Part shown: in pieces, positions 23,965 to 33,387 of the stretch
Layout of the letters: every line of letters begins with the position of its first letter
Position numbering within the stretch: position 1 is the stretch's first letter
NCBI GenBank assembly: GCA_022769625.1
Contig: JALEJP010000019.1
Location: 114,980-178,979 of the forward strand
Length of the DNA: 64,000 nt
Reading direction: 5' to 3'
Source of the DNA: Lachnospiraceae bacterium
GTDB lineage: Bacteria; Bacillota; Clostridia; Lachnospirales; Lachnospiraceae
Made by a program: the position numbers and the translations under genes
The notes under the pieces: generated by a model
What the model was told of the DNA's origin: nothing
The model's input: only the letters and a program-made list of their open reading frames with translations
Database searches by the model: none

Positions 23965-26900
23965 CTACTTTACCGGAAAGAAATGTTCAACGATCATTTC
24001 TTTTTCCAGATACTTTCTTGCCTGCTCTTTCACCTGACTCTCACGATGCTCCGCATAGGAGCGGCACATATCATTGATCATCTGATACCTGCTGGTACCC
24101 TCTGTCAGTCCCTTCTCCCATTCCCGCGGAAGCAGCACACGTTCCTCAGTCTGTGTCTTTTTTCCATCAAACTCCTCACAGATTGTATAAGTAAGCTTCT
24201 CTCCGTAAAACAGAGTGAAATCCTTCTCAAAAATCCCCTCATAGACATCCTGCATCATTTCCGTGCGCTCTCTGCCTTCTCCTTCTTCCCCGTTTTCCAC
24301 GGTATAAGTCAGCATGACTTTTGCACCCGGATTGGTGCGGTATTCAATGATACTGCGATCCCACAGCTGCAGAGAACGCAAAAGAGAAGGCTCAATTTTT
24401 TCAAAGAAAGCAAAGCATTTATGACTGGTATTGCACTCCTGCAGAATCCGTATCATAAGCTCACGCTGCGTTTCATCCATGGTCTCACGTCCGGCATAGT
24501 ATTTCAGCAATGCCAGACGGCAGGCCAGATCGGTACTGCTTCCCTGCTTCATCCTGCGCTCGATCTCAGCAAAAACCGGATCTTCAACCGGAAGATCCTT
24601 TACAAAGTATTCATAGGACATGAGATTCAAATATCCATTCAGCAAAAGCTTTTTCCCATACTTTCTTCGATAGGATTCAAAAATTTTTTCCGTATCGGAA
24701 AGTCCGATACGCTCGAAAAGCAGCATGATCAAAATCTTCTCTTCCAGAATCATCGTATCCAGCTCAAACTCTTTTCCTGCTTCCCAGAGCTTTTTCATTG
24801 TCTCAACCGGTCCGTCATAGCCGGACAACAGGTAGGTCAGAACTGCCTCATCATACTTACCATGGGAAAAACAAAAGTGACAGAGATACAAAAGCATCTC
24901 ATCATCCTCTTTTTCTCTTTCCAGAATGCTGCGGCTGCAAAGACGCACAAGTGCCCCCAGAGCAACCTTTTCCGGTCCAAACCGCGCCACCAGGTCAAAA
25001 GCCTCACGGCACATGCCTTCCCGAATCAGAAGTTCCACCGTCTTTCCTTTGTCCACATCGGCAAACGCATCCCGATCCATGGTATGGAGATATTCGTAAA
25101 GGGCATCATCCTTCGGATTTGCATAGTAATAATCCAGAATATCCTGGCGAATCCGTCGCTTGTAACTCTTCTGAATATCCACAAAATCCAGAAGCCCGCA
25201 GAAATCCTTTATCTTCTCACCGGTAATCTGACCGGTTCTCTGAGCTTCCGTACAGGCATAGAGCAAAAATCCCGGACTGTCCGGTATCGTTTCCCGACAC
25301 ATGGCAAACATGCGCTCCACATTCAGAAGCTTTTCTACCTTATAGGGAATATCTTTTGCATGCCATCTTCCCTCACGATCCACCACAAAAATCCATGCAT
25401 CCTTCGTATAGATCTGAACATTTGCCACATGACCACTCAGGTTTACCATCTGCACAGCATCCAGCTGACGATGTACCACAGCCACTCCGGAAGCCTGTTC
25501 ACTGTCGCAGCGTATCTCACAGGTAAACAGCGCATGAGAAAGATTTTCTGCCATCCGGGCATTCAACATCGCTTTCGTCAAAAATTCCTCATACAGCCTT
25601 GCCAGTTCCCGGTTAACACGTCCAAGCAGGAGCTGATCCACCATGAATTTTTCCATAGCCGGCCGATAGCTCTCATACGTGCGTTCATCATATTCGCGAT
25701 TTTCAATAATATTATTATATAGTACTGCCTTTTTTTCATATCCCAGACTTGTATTATCATAGGAAAAATACATACGAACCATCTGAGGCAAAAGTCCCTT
25801 GCGCTCTTTTCCCATGGATTCAATATAATACTCGTACAGACCAGTCAGACGAAGTCCCTGTGCCACACCTTTCTCATACCAGTTAAAATAAGACGGCCCC
25901 ACCTTATGGCCTTTAATCAAAAGGCTGCAGATTGCGTTAACGGCACTCTTGGAAGGATATTTGGAATGGCAGTGGCAGAGAATCTGATACATGGCCGGCT
26001 CATAACGTTTCATACGCCCGGCCAGATCAGCCACCTGCATAACAATTTCCTTGTCAATCAGATCATTCCTGCACATAAAGCGCAGAACCTGTATTTCAAA
26101 ACTGTCCAGTTTTTTTAAAAGCAGCGGTGATTTCAGAATCACCATACAGGCTTCCAGATACATCAGTCTGCTGCGGCATCCACGCTCATACTGTCTGCGT
26201 ATTGCCTCCAGCTTCTGGGAAGGATGCTGGATCAGATTCTCATCCAAATACAGCAGTACCCACTGCAGCAGCCATTCCTCCTGATTTTTCAGGTACAGTT
26301 CCTTAATCTTTTCTTCCACATAATCAACATATTTTTTATCTTTATCATACAGAGTAGTCAGATACTGATAATACCCCTGTACGGACGGTGCATTTGGTAT
26401 GGCATGCTTCTGCTCCAGCCTCTCCAGCAGGGTACAGGCAGACTCCGACTGTCCTGCTGCAAAATCAATCTGCGCCTGATACAGTCTTACCATAATATCT
26501 TTCCCATTTGCCTGGTCATATCGTGCAAAAGAATCCTCCGCCCTGGTAATCCAGGTATTCAGATTGATCCGTTTCAGCCGAAAGGCCAGATAATCCTGAT
26601 ACAGACACTCAATCGCCCTTTTCTGAGCATGGAGCTCTTTTTCTTCTCCAAAACGCCTCATTTTCTTTGCAGTTACCTCAAAGATTTTGGATTGTCTGGC
26701 GCTTTTTATTGTAATCCTGCCAAAATTATTACCCGCATGCATCTTTAACGGGTCGATCAGATATTCCAGACGGTAACTGCTTCCCAGAAAATCATCCGCA
26801 GATATCACGGATCGGGAAGGCTGCAAAAATGCAGCATCTGAGGAAATTTCCAGTTCAAAAGCTCCCCATCCGCTCCGTACGATTTCCACACTCTCCTGAA

Positions 26901-27525
26901 GACTGCCCACAACCTCCTCAAAATGGTGTTCACTTTCTCTAAGGTCAAAATGAACGGCATCTTTTTTCTCCGCGCCGATCAGAAACTCCTCCATACTCTC
27001 ATATCCAAAGGATCGGTTCTTAAGCCCCAGGTAGAGCGCCTCGTACTCCGGATACTGCTCCTCCACCATGCGTCCAAAAGCTCCGGAGCAGAACAGCGCA
27101 TATGCCTTTTCATAGTTATCCTTTGCCAGCCGGACGAAATTCTCCAGATTCAGTGGCTCCCCTTCTGATATCTCCATCCGTCCCGCCTCAATGGCAAACC
27201 GAAACGGCAGCGCTTTTTCCCCCATATTCGTGCAGACTGTAAACTCCCCCTGCAGCACATCCCCCGCTTTCATTCCGGAAAAATCCACATCAAAAGAAAT
27301 CTTTGGCTCCAGCCCTGAAAATTCTCTCGGTTCACATGCCACACGTGCATTGGAAGAATAGAGAAATCCCTTCATTTTCTTCTGTTCGCTGTTTTTGATT
27401 GTAAAACTGCCGAAATATTTTTCTCCGTACTTTACCGTTGACTGGATCTCCCCGGTGGAAAATTCAATTTCAGGAGCTTTATACTCGTATATTCCATTTA
27501 CCAGCTCTTCAATTCTTCGCTTCAT
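23965..27525 (-). CDS. Giant beta/helical-repeat protein, first gene of the Hsp70-like operon
   Basis: 1186 aa, GGAG before the ATG at 27525. No signal peptide and no membrane helix. Residues 1-120 and about 210-290 look like two beta-sandwich (Ig-like) units (YFGSFTIKNSEQKKMKGFLYS; NNFGRITIKSARQSKIFEVTA). The rest, to about residue 1030, is helical, TPR/HEAT-like repeat sequence. The last 150 residues return to beta structure (PGAKVMLTYTVENGEE, ERTEMMQDVYEGIFEKDFTLFYG). From memory this resembles the Lachnospiraceae family DUF5717. It lies 27 nt upstream of the Hsp70-like gene. A long plus-strand ORF across this region is a shadow. Confidence 0.75.
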   Translation of the reverse strand: MKRRIEELVNGIYEYKAPEIEFSTGEIQSTVKYGEKYFGSFTIKNSEQKKMKGFLYSSNARVACEPREFSGLEPKISFDVDFSGMKAGDVLQGEFTVCTNMGEKALPFRFAIEAGRMEISEGEPLNLENFVRLAKDNYEKAYALFCSGAFGRMVEEQYPEYEALYLGLKNRSFGYESMEEFLIGAEKKDAVHFDLRESEHHFEEVVGSLQESVEIVRSGWGAFELEISSDAAFLQPSRSVISADDFLGSSYRLEYLIDPLKMHAGNNFGRITIKSARQSKIFEVTAKKMRRFGEEKELHAQKRAIECLYQDYLAFRLKRINLNTWITRAEDSFARYDQANGKDIMVRLYQAQIDFAAGQSESACTLLERLEQKHAIPNAPSVQGYYQYLTTLYDKDKKYVDYVEEKIKELYLKNQEEWLLQWVLLYLDENLIQHPSQKLEAIRRQYERGCRSRLMYLEACMVILKSPLLLKKLDSFEIQVLRFMCRNDLIDKEIVMQVADLAGRMKRYEPAMYQILCHCHSKYPSKSAVNAICSLLIKGHKVGPSYFNWYEKGVAQGLRLTGLYEYYIESMGKERKGLLPQMVRMYFSYDNTSLGYEKKAVLYNNIIENREYDERTYESYRPAMEKFMVDQLLLGRVNRELARLYEEFLTKAMLNARMAENLSHALFTCEIRCDSEQASGVAVVHRQLDAVQMVNLSGHVANVQIYTKDAWIFVVDREGRWHAKDIPYKVEKLLNVERMFAMCRETIPDSPGFLLYACTEAQRTGQITGEKIKDFCGLLDFVDIQKSYKRRIRQDILDYYYANPKDDALYEYLHTMDRDAFADVDKGKTVELLIREGMCREAFDLVARFGPEKVALGALVRLCSRSILEREKEDDEMLLYLCHFCFSHGKYDEAVLTYLLSGYDGPVETMKKLWEAGKEFELDTMILEEKILIMLLFERIGLSDTEKIFESYRRKYGKKLLLNGYLNLMSYEYFVKDLPVEDPVFAEIERRMKQGSSTDLACRLALLKYYAGRETMDETQRELMIRILQECNTSHKCFAFFEKIEPSLLRSLQLWDRSIIEYRTNPGAKVMLTYTVENGEEGEGRERTEMMQDVYEGIFEKDFTLFYGEKLTYTICEEFDGKKTQTEERVLLPREWEKGLTEGTSRYQMINDMCRSYAEHRESQVKEQARKYLEKEMIVEHFFPVK

Positions 27526-27574
27526 GCTTTCTCCATTCTGTGCGTAAATTACACAAGTTTAAAATATCATTCCT

Positions 27575-27603
27575 ATTATAACATAAAAACCGACATGAAA
27601 CAA
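27575..27603 (-). promoter_or_regulatory. Promoter of the Hsp70-like operon
   Basis: Minus-strand TTGTTT (27598-27603), 17-nt spacer, TATAAT (27575-27580), 50 nt upstream of the 1186-aa gene and after nrdR. Confidence 0.65.
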
Positions 27604-27629
27604 CAGGCGGCAACGACCTGGATTTTTCA

Positions 27630-28079
27630 CTATTCCAGTATTTTTTTCAACTCATCCATGAACGTATTGACATCTTTAAACTCTCTGTAAACGGAGGCAA
27701 ACCGTACATACGCCACGGCTTCCAGATTTTTCAGTTTATCCATGACGATCTCGCCAATCATCTTGCTCTCAATTTCTTTCTCTTCCCGGTTAAAAATCTC
27801 GGTCTCCACCTCATCAATCATCGCATTGATCTTCTGAACCGGAATCGGTCTTTTATAACAGGCGCGCAGCACACCGGCCTCAATCTTTGAACGGTCATAC
27901 TGCTCCCTGGTCTGATCTTTTTTTATTACAATCAAAGGAATCGTCTCAACCTTCTCATAGGTCGTAAAACGTTTTCCGCACGCATCACAGAGTCTCCTTC
28001 TGCGAATGGAACAATTATCATCTGCCGGTCTGGAATCCACCACCCGCGTATTATCCTGATTACAAAACGGACACTTCAT
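27630..28079 (-). CDS. nrdR: Transcriptional repressor NrdR
   Basis: 149 aa from MKCPFCNQDNTRVVDSR; CAGGAGG lies 5 nt before the ATG at 28079. The N-terminal zinc ribbon has CPFC and CDACGKRF, and the ATP-cone follows (VIKKDQTREQYDRSKIEAGV). It senses ATP/dATP and represses ribonucleotide reductase genes. It stands alone with its own consensus promoter; no nrd genes are in the window. Confidence 0.97.
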   Translation of the reverse strand: MKCPFCNQDNTRVVDSRPADDNCSIRRRRLCDACGKRFTTYEKVETIPLIVIKKDQTREQYDRSKIEAGVLRACYKRPIPVQKINAMIDEVETEIFNREEKEIESKMIGEIVMDKLKNLEAVAYVRFASVYREFKDVNTFMDELKKILE

Positions 28080-28134
28080 ATCTGCCTCCTGCCCCCGCAT
28101 AAACGGTCTGTTTTACTCAATTTTTCTAGTTTGA

Positions 28135-28163
28135 AGTATAGCGAATCCCTATTTTACTGTCAA
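28135..28163 (-). promoter_or_regulatory. SigA promoter of nrdR
   Basis: Minus-strand TTGACA (28158-28163), 17-nt spacer, TATACT (28135-28140), in the divergent nrdR/ylmC-like intergenic region. Confidence 0.8.
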
Positions 28164-28217
28164 TGCATAATCCTCACTTTTCTGCATAAAATTAGAAAAA
28201 CAGCAGGCGGTGATTCC

Positions 28218-28475
28218 ATGCGCATGTGCGAACTGCGCCAGAAAGAAGTCATCAACATCTGCTCCTGCCGCTCTCTTGGCTGTGTCAGCGATGTGGAAAT
28301 TGACATCTGTACAGGCTTTGTAACAGCCATCATCATACCGGGACCGGGACGCGTCTGTTCCTTTCTCGGACGCGATACAGAATTTATCATTCCATGGGAA
28401 TGCATCCGTCAGATTGGTTCCGATATCATTCTGGTGGAAATGGAAGAAGAAAAATGCAGGAAGAAATGCGAGTGA
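28218..28475 (+). CDS. YlmC/YmxH family (PRC-barrel-like) sporulation protein
   Basis: 85 aa from MRMCELRQKEVINICSCRSLG; the ATG at 28218 is chosen on length match to YlmC/YmxH (about 80-85 aa) and an AGGCGG upstream. Small beta protein with blocks VSDVEIDICTGFVTAIIIPG and DTEFIIPWECIRQIGSDIILV. In Bacillus ylmC lies downstream of sigG; here it is also near sigG but divergently placed. A CATAAAAT element about 30 nt upstream could be the -10 of a sporulation sigma promoter, with low certainty. Precise function is unknown. Confidence 0.88.
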   Translation: MRMCELRQKEVINICSCRSLGCVSDVEIDICTGFVTAIIIPGPGRVCSFLGRDTEFIIPWECIRQIGSDIILVEMEEEKCRKKCE

Positions 28476-28486
28476 TTTCTTCCTGC
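28450..28486 (-). terminator. Convergent terminator between the ylmC-like gene and the 3D-domain gene
   Basis: Perfect 12-bp stem GCAGGAAGAAAT/ATTTCTTCCTGC. T5 follows on the minus strand, serving the 3D gene. The ylmC-like stop codon lies within the hairpin. Confidence 0.8.
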
Positions 28487-28506
28487 ATAAGCCATCTTCT
28501 TTTCAT

Positions 28507-29904
28507 TTACTGAGCCAGATAGACATCTGCTTCCTGAACACCAAAAGCAGCTGCATCCTCATGGTCAACCATATAAATATCAATGTGACCATAAGGGGTT
28601 CCTCTGTCTTCCACCGTGTACACCACATCATTCACTACAAGCTTCGTACCAAAAGGTACTCCGTACATGGCAATCGTCTGTCCCTGGACAGGCACGGTTC
28701 CGCTTGCTGTAATTCCGTTTGCATAAGCTCCGCAGCAAATGGAACATGCACAGTATGCCGTCACCTTAAACTTGCCCAGATACTTTCCTTTGCCTCTGTA
28801 TGCGCCTTCTGTCGAAGTGAGCGTGTAATAGAGTGCCTTATTATCCTCCGGCGCAATCCTTTCCTCCGCCAGAGCCATGTTTTCACGACCGGTATCCTTA
28901 ACCTGTTTTTTCGCCTCATCGCCAACAAGCAGCAGTTCCTTCTTTACGAAGCCGCGCACATCTCCCGATTCCACATAACACCATTCCTCTGCCTTATCAG
29001 CCAGAATACAGCAAAGACCACTTTTGGGAATGACACCTACGATCCTTGCATCCGTTGATTTGTCCTCGCGGATGTTCAGTTCATCGTCCCGGGCAATACC
29101 GTAAACGCGTTTCACCACAGTATCCTGTACGGTAGTCTTTGTATAAGTAAACGCAGGATTTTCGGAGGATATCAGAAAAGCCGTGGCCATCTCCATATTA
29201 ACAAGCTTTTTATTCACAACTATTTTCTTCGCAGAATCTCCTGTGGTGATGTATTTGCTTTTTACAAAGCCGCGCACATCTCCTGACTCCACGTAACACC
29301 ATTTTCCCTCATCCTTTAATATGTAGCACAGACCACCTGCCGCAAGCTCTCCGGCAGCCGAAGCCTTTCCATCTTTCTCTGTAAAAATTCTGATTTTTTT
29401 CTTAGCCACCGCATATTCCTTATCCACTGTTTCAAAGCGGAAGGACGGCTTTAACTCCTCCGGGTCGATGACCAGCTTTTCAAACCGTGCATCCAGGTTG
29501 TCAGACAGGGAATTCAACGCACCGTCAGACGCACTACCCGTCCAGGTATTTTCCAGAACCGTCTCTGAGTCGATCTCCGGCACCTCGTCCGAACCTTTCT
29601 TTTTATCGATAATAACCTCCGGGTCTGAAGGTTCCTCATCTGTGTCCGGTATAACCACATCCTGATCGGTTGTCTGTTCGCTCTTTGCTGTCTGCTCATC
29701 TGCACTATTGGTAATTTCCGTGTTAACGATGCCTGAAGTCTGATCCGATGGCTGAGACTCCGGTACCGTATCTGTGGTTTCCGGTATCTCCTCCTTTACC
29801 AGACTGCCGCCATCTTCCTCAGGCCCGGCAGCCCGCACAGGAAACGTCATCATCATGGACATTCCAAGAATAAGTGCCAATATTTTTTTTCTATTTTTAA
29901 GCAT
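28507..29904 (-). CDS. Secreted SH3-SH3-3D domain cell-wall protein
   Basis: 465 aa from MLKNRKKILALILGMSMMM; AAAAGGAG precedes the ATG at 29904. Signal peptide cut near PVRAAG. A disordered acidic Thr/Ser/Glu region (about 30-150) is followed by two bacterial SH3 repeats, each ending in an identical WCYVESGDVRGFVK block. The C-terminal 3D domain (VTAYCACSICCG...GTKLVVNDVVYTVEDRGT...HIDIYMVDH) has the Asp residues of MltA/YabE-type lytic enzymes. It probably acts on peptidoglycan. The neighbouring sigG suggests, but does not prove, a spore cortex role. Confidence 0.88.
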   Translation of the reverse strand: MLKNRKKILALILGMSMMMTFPVRAAGPEEDGGSLVKEEIPETTDTVPESQPSDQTSGIVNTEITNSADEQTAKSEQTTDQDVVIPDTDEEPSDPEVIIDKKKGSDEVPEIDSETVLENTWTGSASDGALNSLSDNLDARFEKLVIDPEELKPSFRFETVDKEYAVAKKKIRIFTEKDGKASAAGELAAGGLCYILKDEGKWCYVESGDVRGFVKSKYITTGDSAKKIVVNKKLVNMEMATAFLISSENPAFTYTKTTVQDTVVKRVYGIARDDELNIREDKSTDARIVGVIPKSGLCCILADKAEEWCYVESGDVRGFVKKELLLVGDEAKKQVKDTGRENMALAEERIAPEDNKALYYTLTSTEGAYRGKGKYLGKFKVTAYCACSICCGAYANGITASGTVPVQGQTIAMYGVPFGTKLVVNDVVYTVEDRGTPYGHIDIYMVDHEDAAAFGVQEADVYLAQ

Positions 29905-30126
29905 GTAATCTCCTTTTCTCCCCATAGCTCTATTTATAATAGCACTTCTTTTCTTCAAATGCAATCTGCAGAACCGGACAAGCCGATGATTTTTCTGTTA
30001 TTTTTTTGTAAACAATCTTTCTTCACATCTAATCAGGCAGAAATACCCGGTAAAGATATGCCTGCCCGATCAAACATTTTCTTATCTGCCAATTGAATCG
30101 AAAAATGCCATCTGGAAAATGCCTTT

Positions 30127-30906
30127 CTACGCACGCAGATAGTTTTTCATTGTCTTCAGGGCACCTTTTTCCAGACGGCTCACCTGAGCCTGAGAGATTC
30201 CAACCTCCTTTGCCACCTCCATCTGCGTCTTTCCCTCATAAAAACGCAGCTCTATGATATGACGCTCCCGCTCACCAAGTCTTGCGATCGCCTCCCGCAA
30301 TGAAATCGTCTCCACCCAATTTTCTTCCTTGTTTTTTTTATCGCTGATCTGATCCATAACATAAAGGGCATCACCGCCCTCGGTGTAAACCGGATCAAAG
30401 AGACTCACAGGCGTTTGAATCGCATCCATAGCATAGACGATATCCTCCTTTGCGATACCGATCTCCTGCGCAATCTCATTGATCGTTGGCTCCTTCAGAT
30501 TTCTTTTCCGGTATCCTTCCCGCGCGTAAATCGCCTTGTATGCTGTGTCACGCAGCGAACGGCTCACGCGAATACTGTTATTGTCCCGCAGATACCGTCT
30601 GATCTCCCCAATGATCATGGGCACCGCATAAGTAGAAAATTTTACATTCAGGGACGGATCAAAATTGTCAATAGATTTGATCAGTCCGATACATCCTATC
30701 TGAAACAGATCGTCTGCATTCTCATTGCTCGCCCCAAACCGCTTGATTACGCTCAGAACCAGCCGGAGATTTCCTTTAATGAATACCTCTCTCGCTTCCA
30801 AATCTCCAGCCTTGATTCTCACAAACAGCGCATCCTTTTCCTCCTGTGTCAGCATGGGAAGCTTCGCTGTATTTACACCGCATATTTCAACTTTATTAAG
30901 TGCCAT
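30127..30906 (-). CDS. sigG: RNA polymerase sporulation sigma factor SigG
   Basis: 259 aa from MALNKVEICGVNTAKLPMLT, the hallmark SigG N-terminus; AGGAGG precedes the ATG at 30906. Region 2 (NADDLFQIGCIGLIKSIDNFD, FSTYAVPMIIGEIRRYLRDN) and region 4 HTH (MEVAKEVGISQAQVSRLEKGALK) are intact. It is the late forespore sigma factor, expected to drive spoVA and germination genes. The usual spoIIGA-sigE neighbours are not next to it in this window. Confidence 0.96.
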   Translation of the reverse strand: MALNKVEICGVNTAKLPMLTQEEKDALFVRIKAGDLEAREVFIKGNLRLVLSVIKRFGASNENADDLFQIGCIGLIKSIDNFDPSLNVKFSTYAVPMIIGEIRRYLRDNNSIRVSRSLRDTAYKAIYAREGYRKRNLKEPTINEIAQEIGIAKEDIVYAMDAIQTPVSLFDPVYTEGGDALYVMDQISDKKNKEENWVETISLREAIARLGERERHIIELRFYEGKTQMEVAKEVGISQAQVSRLEKGALKTMKNYLRA

Positions 30907-31071
30907 TTCCGGAATCCTCCTGAATCGTATTCTATTAAAAGAATTCTCCATTCCGGCGTCAAATATGCGGTTTCAGGGAAAATATAAAAAATATCACTCC
31001 TTGACAAAACGATCTTCCGAATGGTTTCAAAAGTCTGCTTCCGGAATCCTCTTTTACATACCGGCTCAAGG

Positions 31072-31103
31072 AAACGGGGATGTGAATCACACACCCCCGT
31101 TTT
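31072..31103. terminator. Terminator of thrS
   Basis: Stem AAACGGGG/CCCCGTTT with an inner TGTG/CACA, 24 nt after the thrS stop codon. The U-run is stronger on the plus strand (CGTTTTCG) than on the minus strand. Confidence 0.65.
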
Positions 31104-31126
31104 CGTTATTCCCTGTTCTGTTTCTA

Positions 31127-33052
31127 TTATTCTTCTGTCTCTACTTTGCGGTTTTCCCGGTTTTTAATCTCAACCAAAATATCAGTGATAAACGCATCCA
31201 GCGTCTTTGCTCCCTCGTCCCCCTGGAAGCGACTTCTTACGGATACGGTACCTTCTTCTTCCTCTTTTGCACCGACAACCAGCATATAAGGAATTTTCTG
31301 AAGTCTGGCCTCACGGATCTTATAACCAATTTTCTCTGCTCTCGTGTCGATCTCCGTACGGATGCCGGCTTCTTCCAGAGCAGCGCGAACCTTTTCACCA
31401 TATTCCATATATTTATCTGAAATCGGAAGCACCTTCACCTGTACCGGCGCAAGCCAGGTCGGGAATGCGCCTGCGAAATGCTCAATCAGAATTCCGATAA
31501 AACGTTCAATCGATCCGAATGCAACGCGGTGAATCATGATCGGACGATGCTTTTCTCCATCTGCTCCGATGTACTCACAGTTAAAGCGAAGCGGCAGCTG
31601 GAAATCAAGCTGAATGGTACCGCACTGCCAGGTTCTTCCGATGGAATCCTCCAGATGAAAATCGATCTTCGGTCCATAAAATGCACCGTCTCCTTCGTTG
31701 ACCACATAATTCAGTCCCAGATCATCCAGCGCACCGCGCAATGCATCGGTAGCCATCTCCCAGTCTTCATCGCTTCCCATAGAATCCTCCGGACGAGTGG
31801 ACAGCTCTACATGATATTTGAATCCGAACAACTGATAAACCTCATCGATCAGACCTGCTACTCCTTTGATCTCACTTCGAATCTGCTCCGGAGTCATAAA
31901 AATATGTGCATCATCCTGTGTAAAGCAGCGTACACGCATCAGCCCGTGCAGCTGGCCGGATTTTTCATGGCGGTGAACCAGCCCAAGTTCTCCCATACGC
32001 AGCGGCAAGTCACGATAGGAACGTGGTTCTGACTGATAAACCAGAATACCACCCGGACAGTTCATCGGCTTAACCGCAAAATCCGTCTCATCAATGACTG
32101 TGGTATACATATTATCCTTATAATGATCCCAGTGACCGGAAGTTTCCCAGAGCTGGCGATTCAGCATGATCGGAGTGGAAATCTCCACATAGCCATTTTT
32201 TCTGTGAATCTCTCTCCAATAATCCAGCAATGTATTTTTCAGCACCATGCCCTTTGGCAGAAAGAACGGAAAGCCCGGTCCCTCTTCGCGCATCATAAAC
32301 AGACCAAGCTCTTTGCCCAGTTTTCTGTGATCACGTTTCTTCGCTTCCTCCATACGGGTTATATACGCCTCAAGATCTGCTTTCTTGGTAAATGAGGTGC
32401 CATAAATACGGGTAAGCATTTTGTTTTTCTCGCTGCCTCTCCAGTAAGCGCCTGCAAGACTGGTCAGTTTAAAAGCCTTCACCGGTTTTGTGCTCATCAG
32501 ATGTGGTCCGGCACAGAGATCTACAAATTCACCCTGCTGATAAAAGCTGATTACAGAGTCTTCCGGGAGATCTTCGATCAGTTCTACCTTGTATGGCTCA
32601 TTTTTTTCTTTGAAGTAAGCAATAGCTTCGTTTCTTGGTTTGGTAAATCTTGTGATTGGAAGAGCCTCTTTTACAATTTTCTTCATCTCCGCCTCAATTT
32701 TTACCAGGTCGTCCGCAGTAAGCGGTGTCTCACTGTCAATATCGTAATAAAAACCATCTGCAATGGAAGGGCCAATAGCAAGCTTTACATCCGGATACAG
32801 TCTTTTGATCGCCTGTGCCATAATATGAGAGGTCGTATGATGGAAAGCCCATGCTCCGCCTTCACTTTCAAATGTAAGAATATTCAGCTCGCAGTCTCTG
32901 TCGATTTCGGTACGCAAATCCACAAGCTCCCCGTCCACTTCTCCTGCACATGCCACTCTGGCAAGGCCTTCACTGATATCAGAGGCAATATCAAGAACCG
33001 TTTTCGCCTCTGCATACTCTTTCTTTGAACCATCTTTCAGCGTAATAATCAT
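31127..33052 (-). CDS. thrS: Threonyl-tRNA synthetase
   Basis: 641 aa from MIITLKDGSKKEYAEAKTVL (AGAGG upstream of the ATG at 33052). TGS domain at residues 1-60; the editing domain contains HHTTSHIMAQAIKRLYP; the class II core has motif 2 RVRCFTQDDAHIF and motif 3 HRVAFGSIERFIGILIEH; a C-terminal anticodon domain follows. It charges tRNA-Thr and edits mischarged serine. It is controlled by the T-box leader upstream. Confidence 0.98.
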   Translation of the reverse strand: MIITLKDGSKKEYAEAKTVLDIASDISEGLARVACAGEVDGELVDLRTEIDRDCELNILTFESEGGAWAFHHTTSHIMAQAIKRLYPDVKLAIGPSIADGFYYDIDSETPLTADDLVKIEAEMKKIVKEALPITRFTKPRNEAIAYFKEKNEPYKVELIEDLPEDSVISFYQQGEFVDLCAGPHLMSTKPVKAFKLTSLAGAYWRGSEKNKMLTRIYGTSFTKKADLEAYITRMEEAKKRDHRKLGKELGLFMMREEGPGFPFFLPKGMVLKNTLLDYWREIHRKNGYVEISTPIMLNRQLWETSGHWDHYKDNMYTTVIDETDFAVKPMNCPGGILVYQSEPRSYRDLPLRMGELGLVHRHEKSGQLHGLMRVRCFTQDDAHIFMTPEQIRSEIKGVAGLIDEVYQLFGFKYHVELSTRPEDSMGSDEDWEMATDALRGALDDLGLNYVVNEGDGAFYGPKIDFHLEDSIGRTWQCGTIQLDFQLPLRFNCEYIGADGEKHRPIMIHRVAFGSIERFIGILIEHFAGAFPTWLAPVQVKVLPISDKYMEYGEKVRAALEEAGIRTEIDTRAEKIGYKIREARLQKIPYMLVVGAKEEEEGTVSVRSRFQGDEGAKTLDAFITDILVEIKNRENRKVETEE

Positions 33053-33129
33053 CTTTTTTCCTCTTTTCTGTAATTTAAATATAAAAGTGCGCTTTCTACC
33101 TGTCATCACACCGACATTTGCAACAACAA

Positions 33130-33381
33130 AACCCCCTGCAATGCCTTTCACAGACACTGCAAGGGGCGAGTTATCCTATACCCGCGGTTCCACCCTTCTT
33201 GTTTCCTTTCCCATGGAAATGGTAAACCACTCAATTGACGATAACGGTGTCACCGGACCGGTTTGGGGCCGCTCAGAGGTAGTCTTCAGATGCTTCCCGT
33301 TAAAGCACTTCCAGCAAATGTGCCTCTCTCTGAAACCTTCCACATCTTACTCGTCTCATCAGCGCGTTCTCCTTTTACTCT
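33130..33381 (-). promoter_or_regulatory. T-box riboswitch of thrS
   Basis: Minus-strand leader with the invariant T-box AGGGTGGAACCGCG (33183-33196) and a terminator formed by CCCCTTGCAGTG/CATTGCAGGGG followed by TTTT (about 33130-33166). Stem I features include the GAGTA kink-turn side, CAGAGAGAGG and GCTGGAAG. The specifier region reads GAAGACTACC; ACC (or the overlapping ACT) is a threonine codon, matching thrS. Uncharged tRNA-Thr would stabilise the antiterminator. Confidence 0.95.
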
Positions 33382-33387
33382 ATCGGT

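Noticed and set aside
23332-25722. 796-aa plus-strand ORF opposite the Hsp70-like operon
   Set aside because: Spans the junction of two well-supported minus-strand genes, has no ribosome-binding site, and its His/Cys/Phe/Ile-rich composition is typical of an antisense shadow.
30031-30068. Possible terminator after sigG
   Set aside because: A CAGGCA/TGCCTG hairpin exists, but the stem is short, the loop long and no U-run follows.
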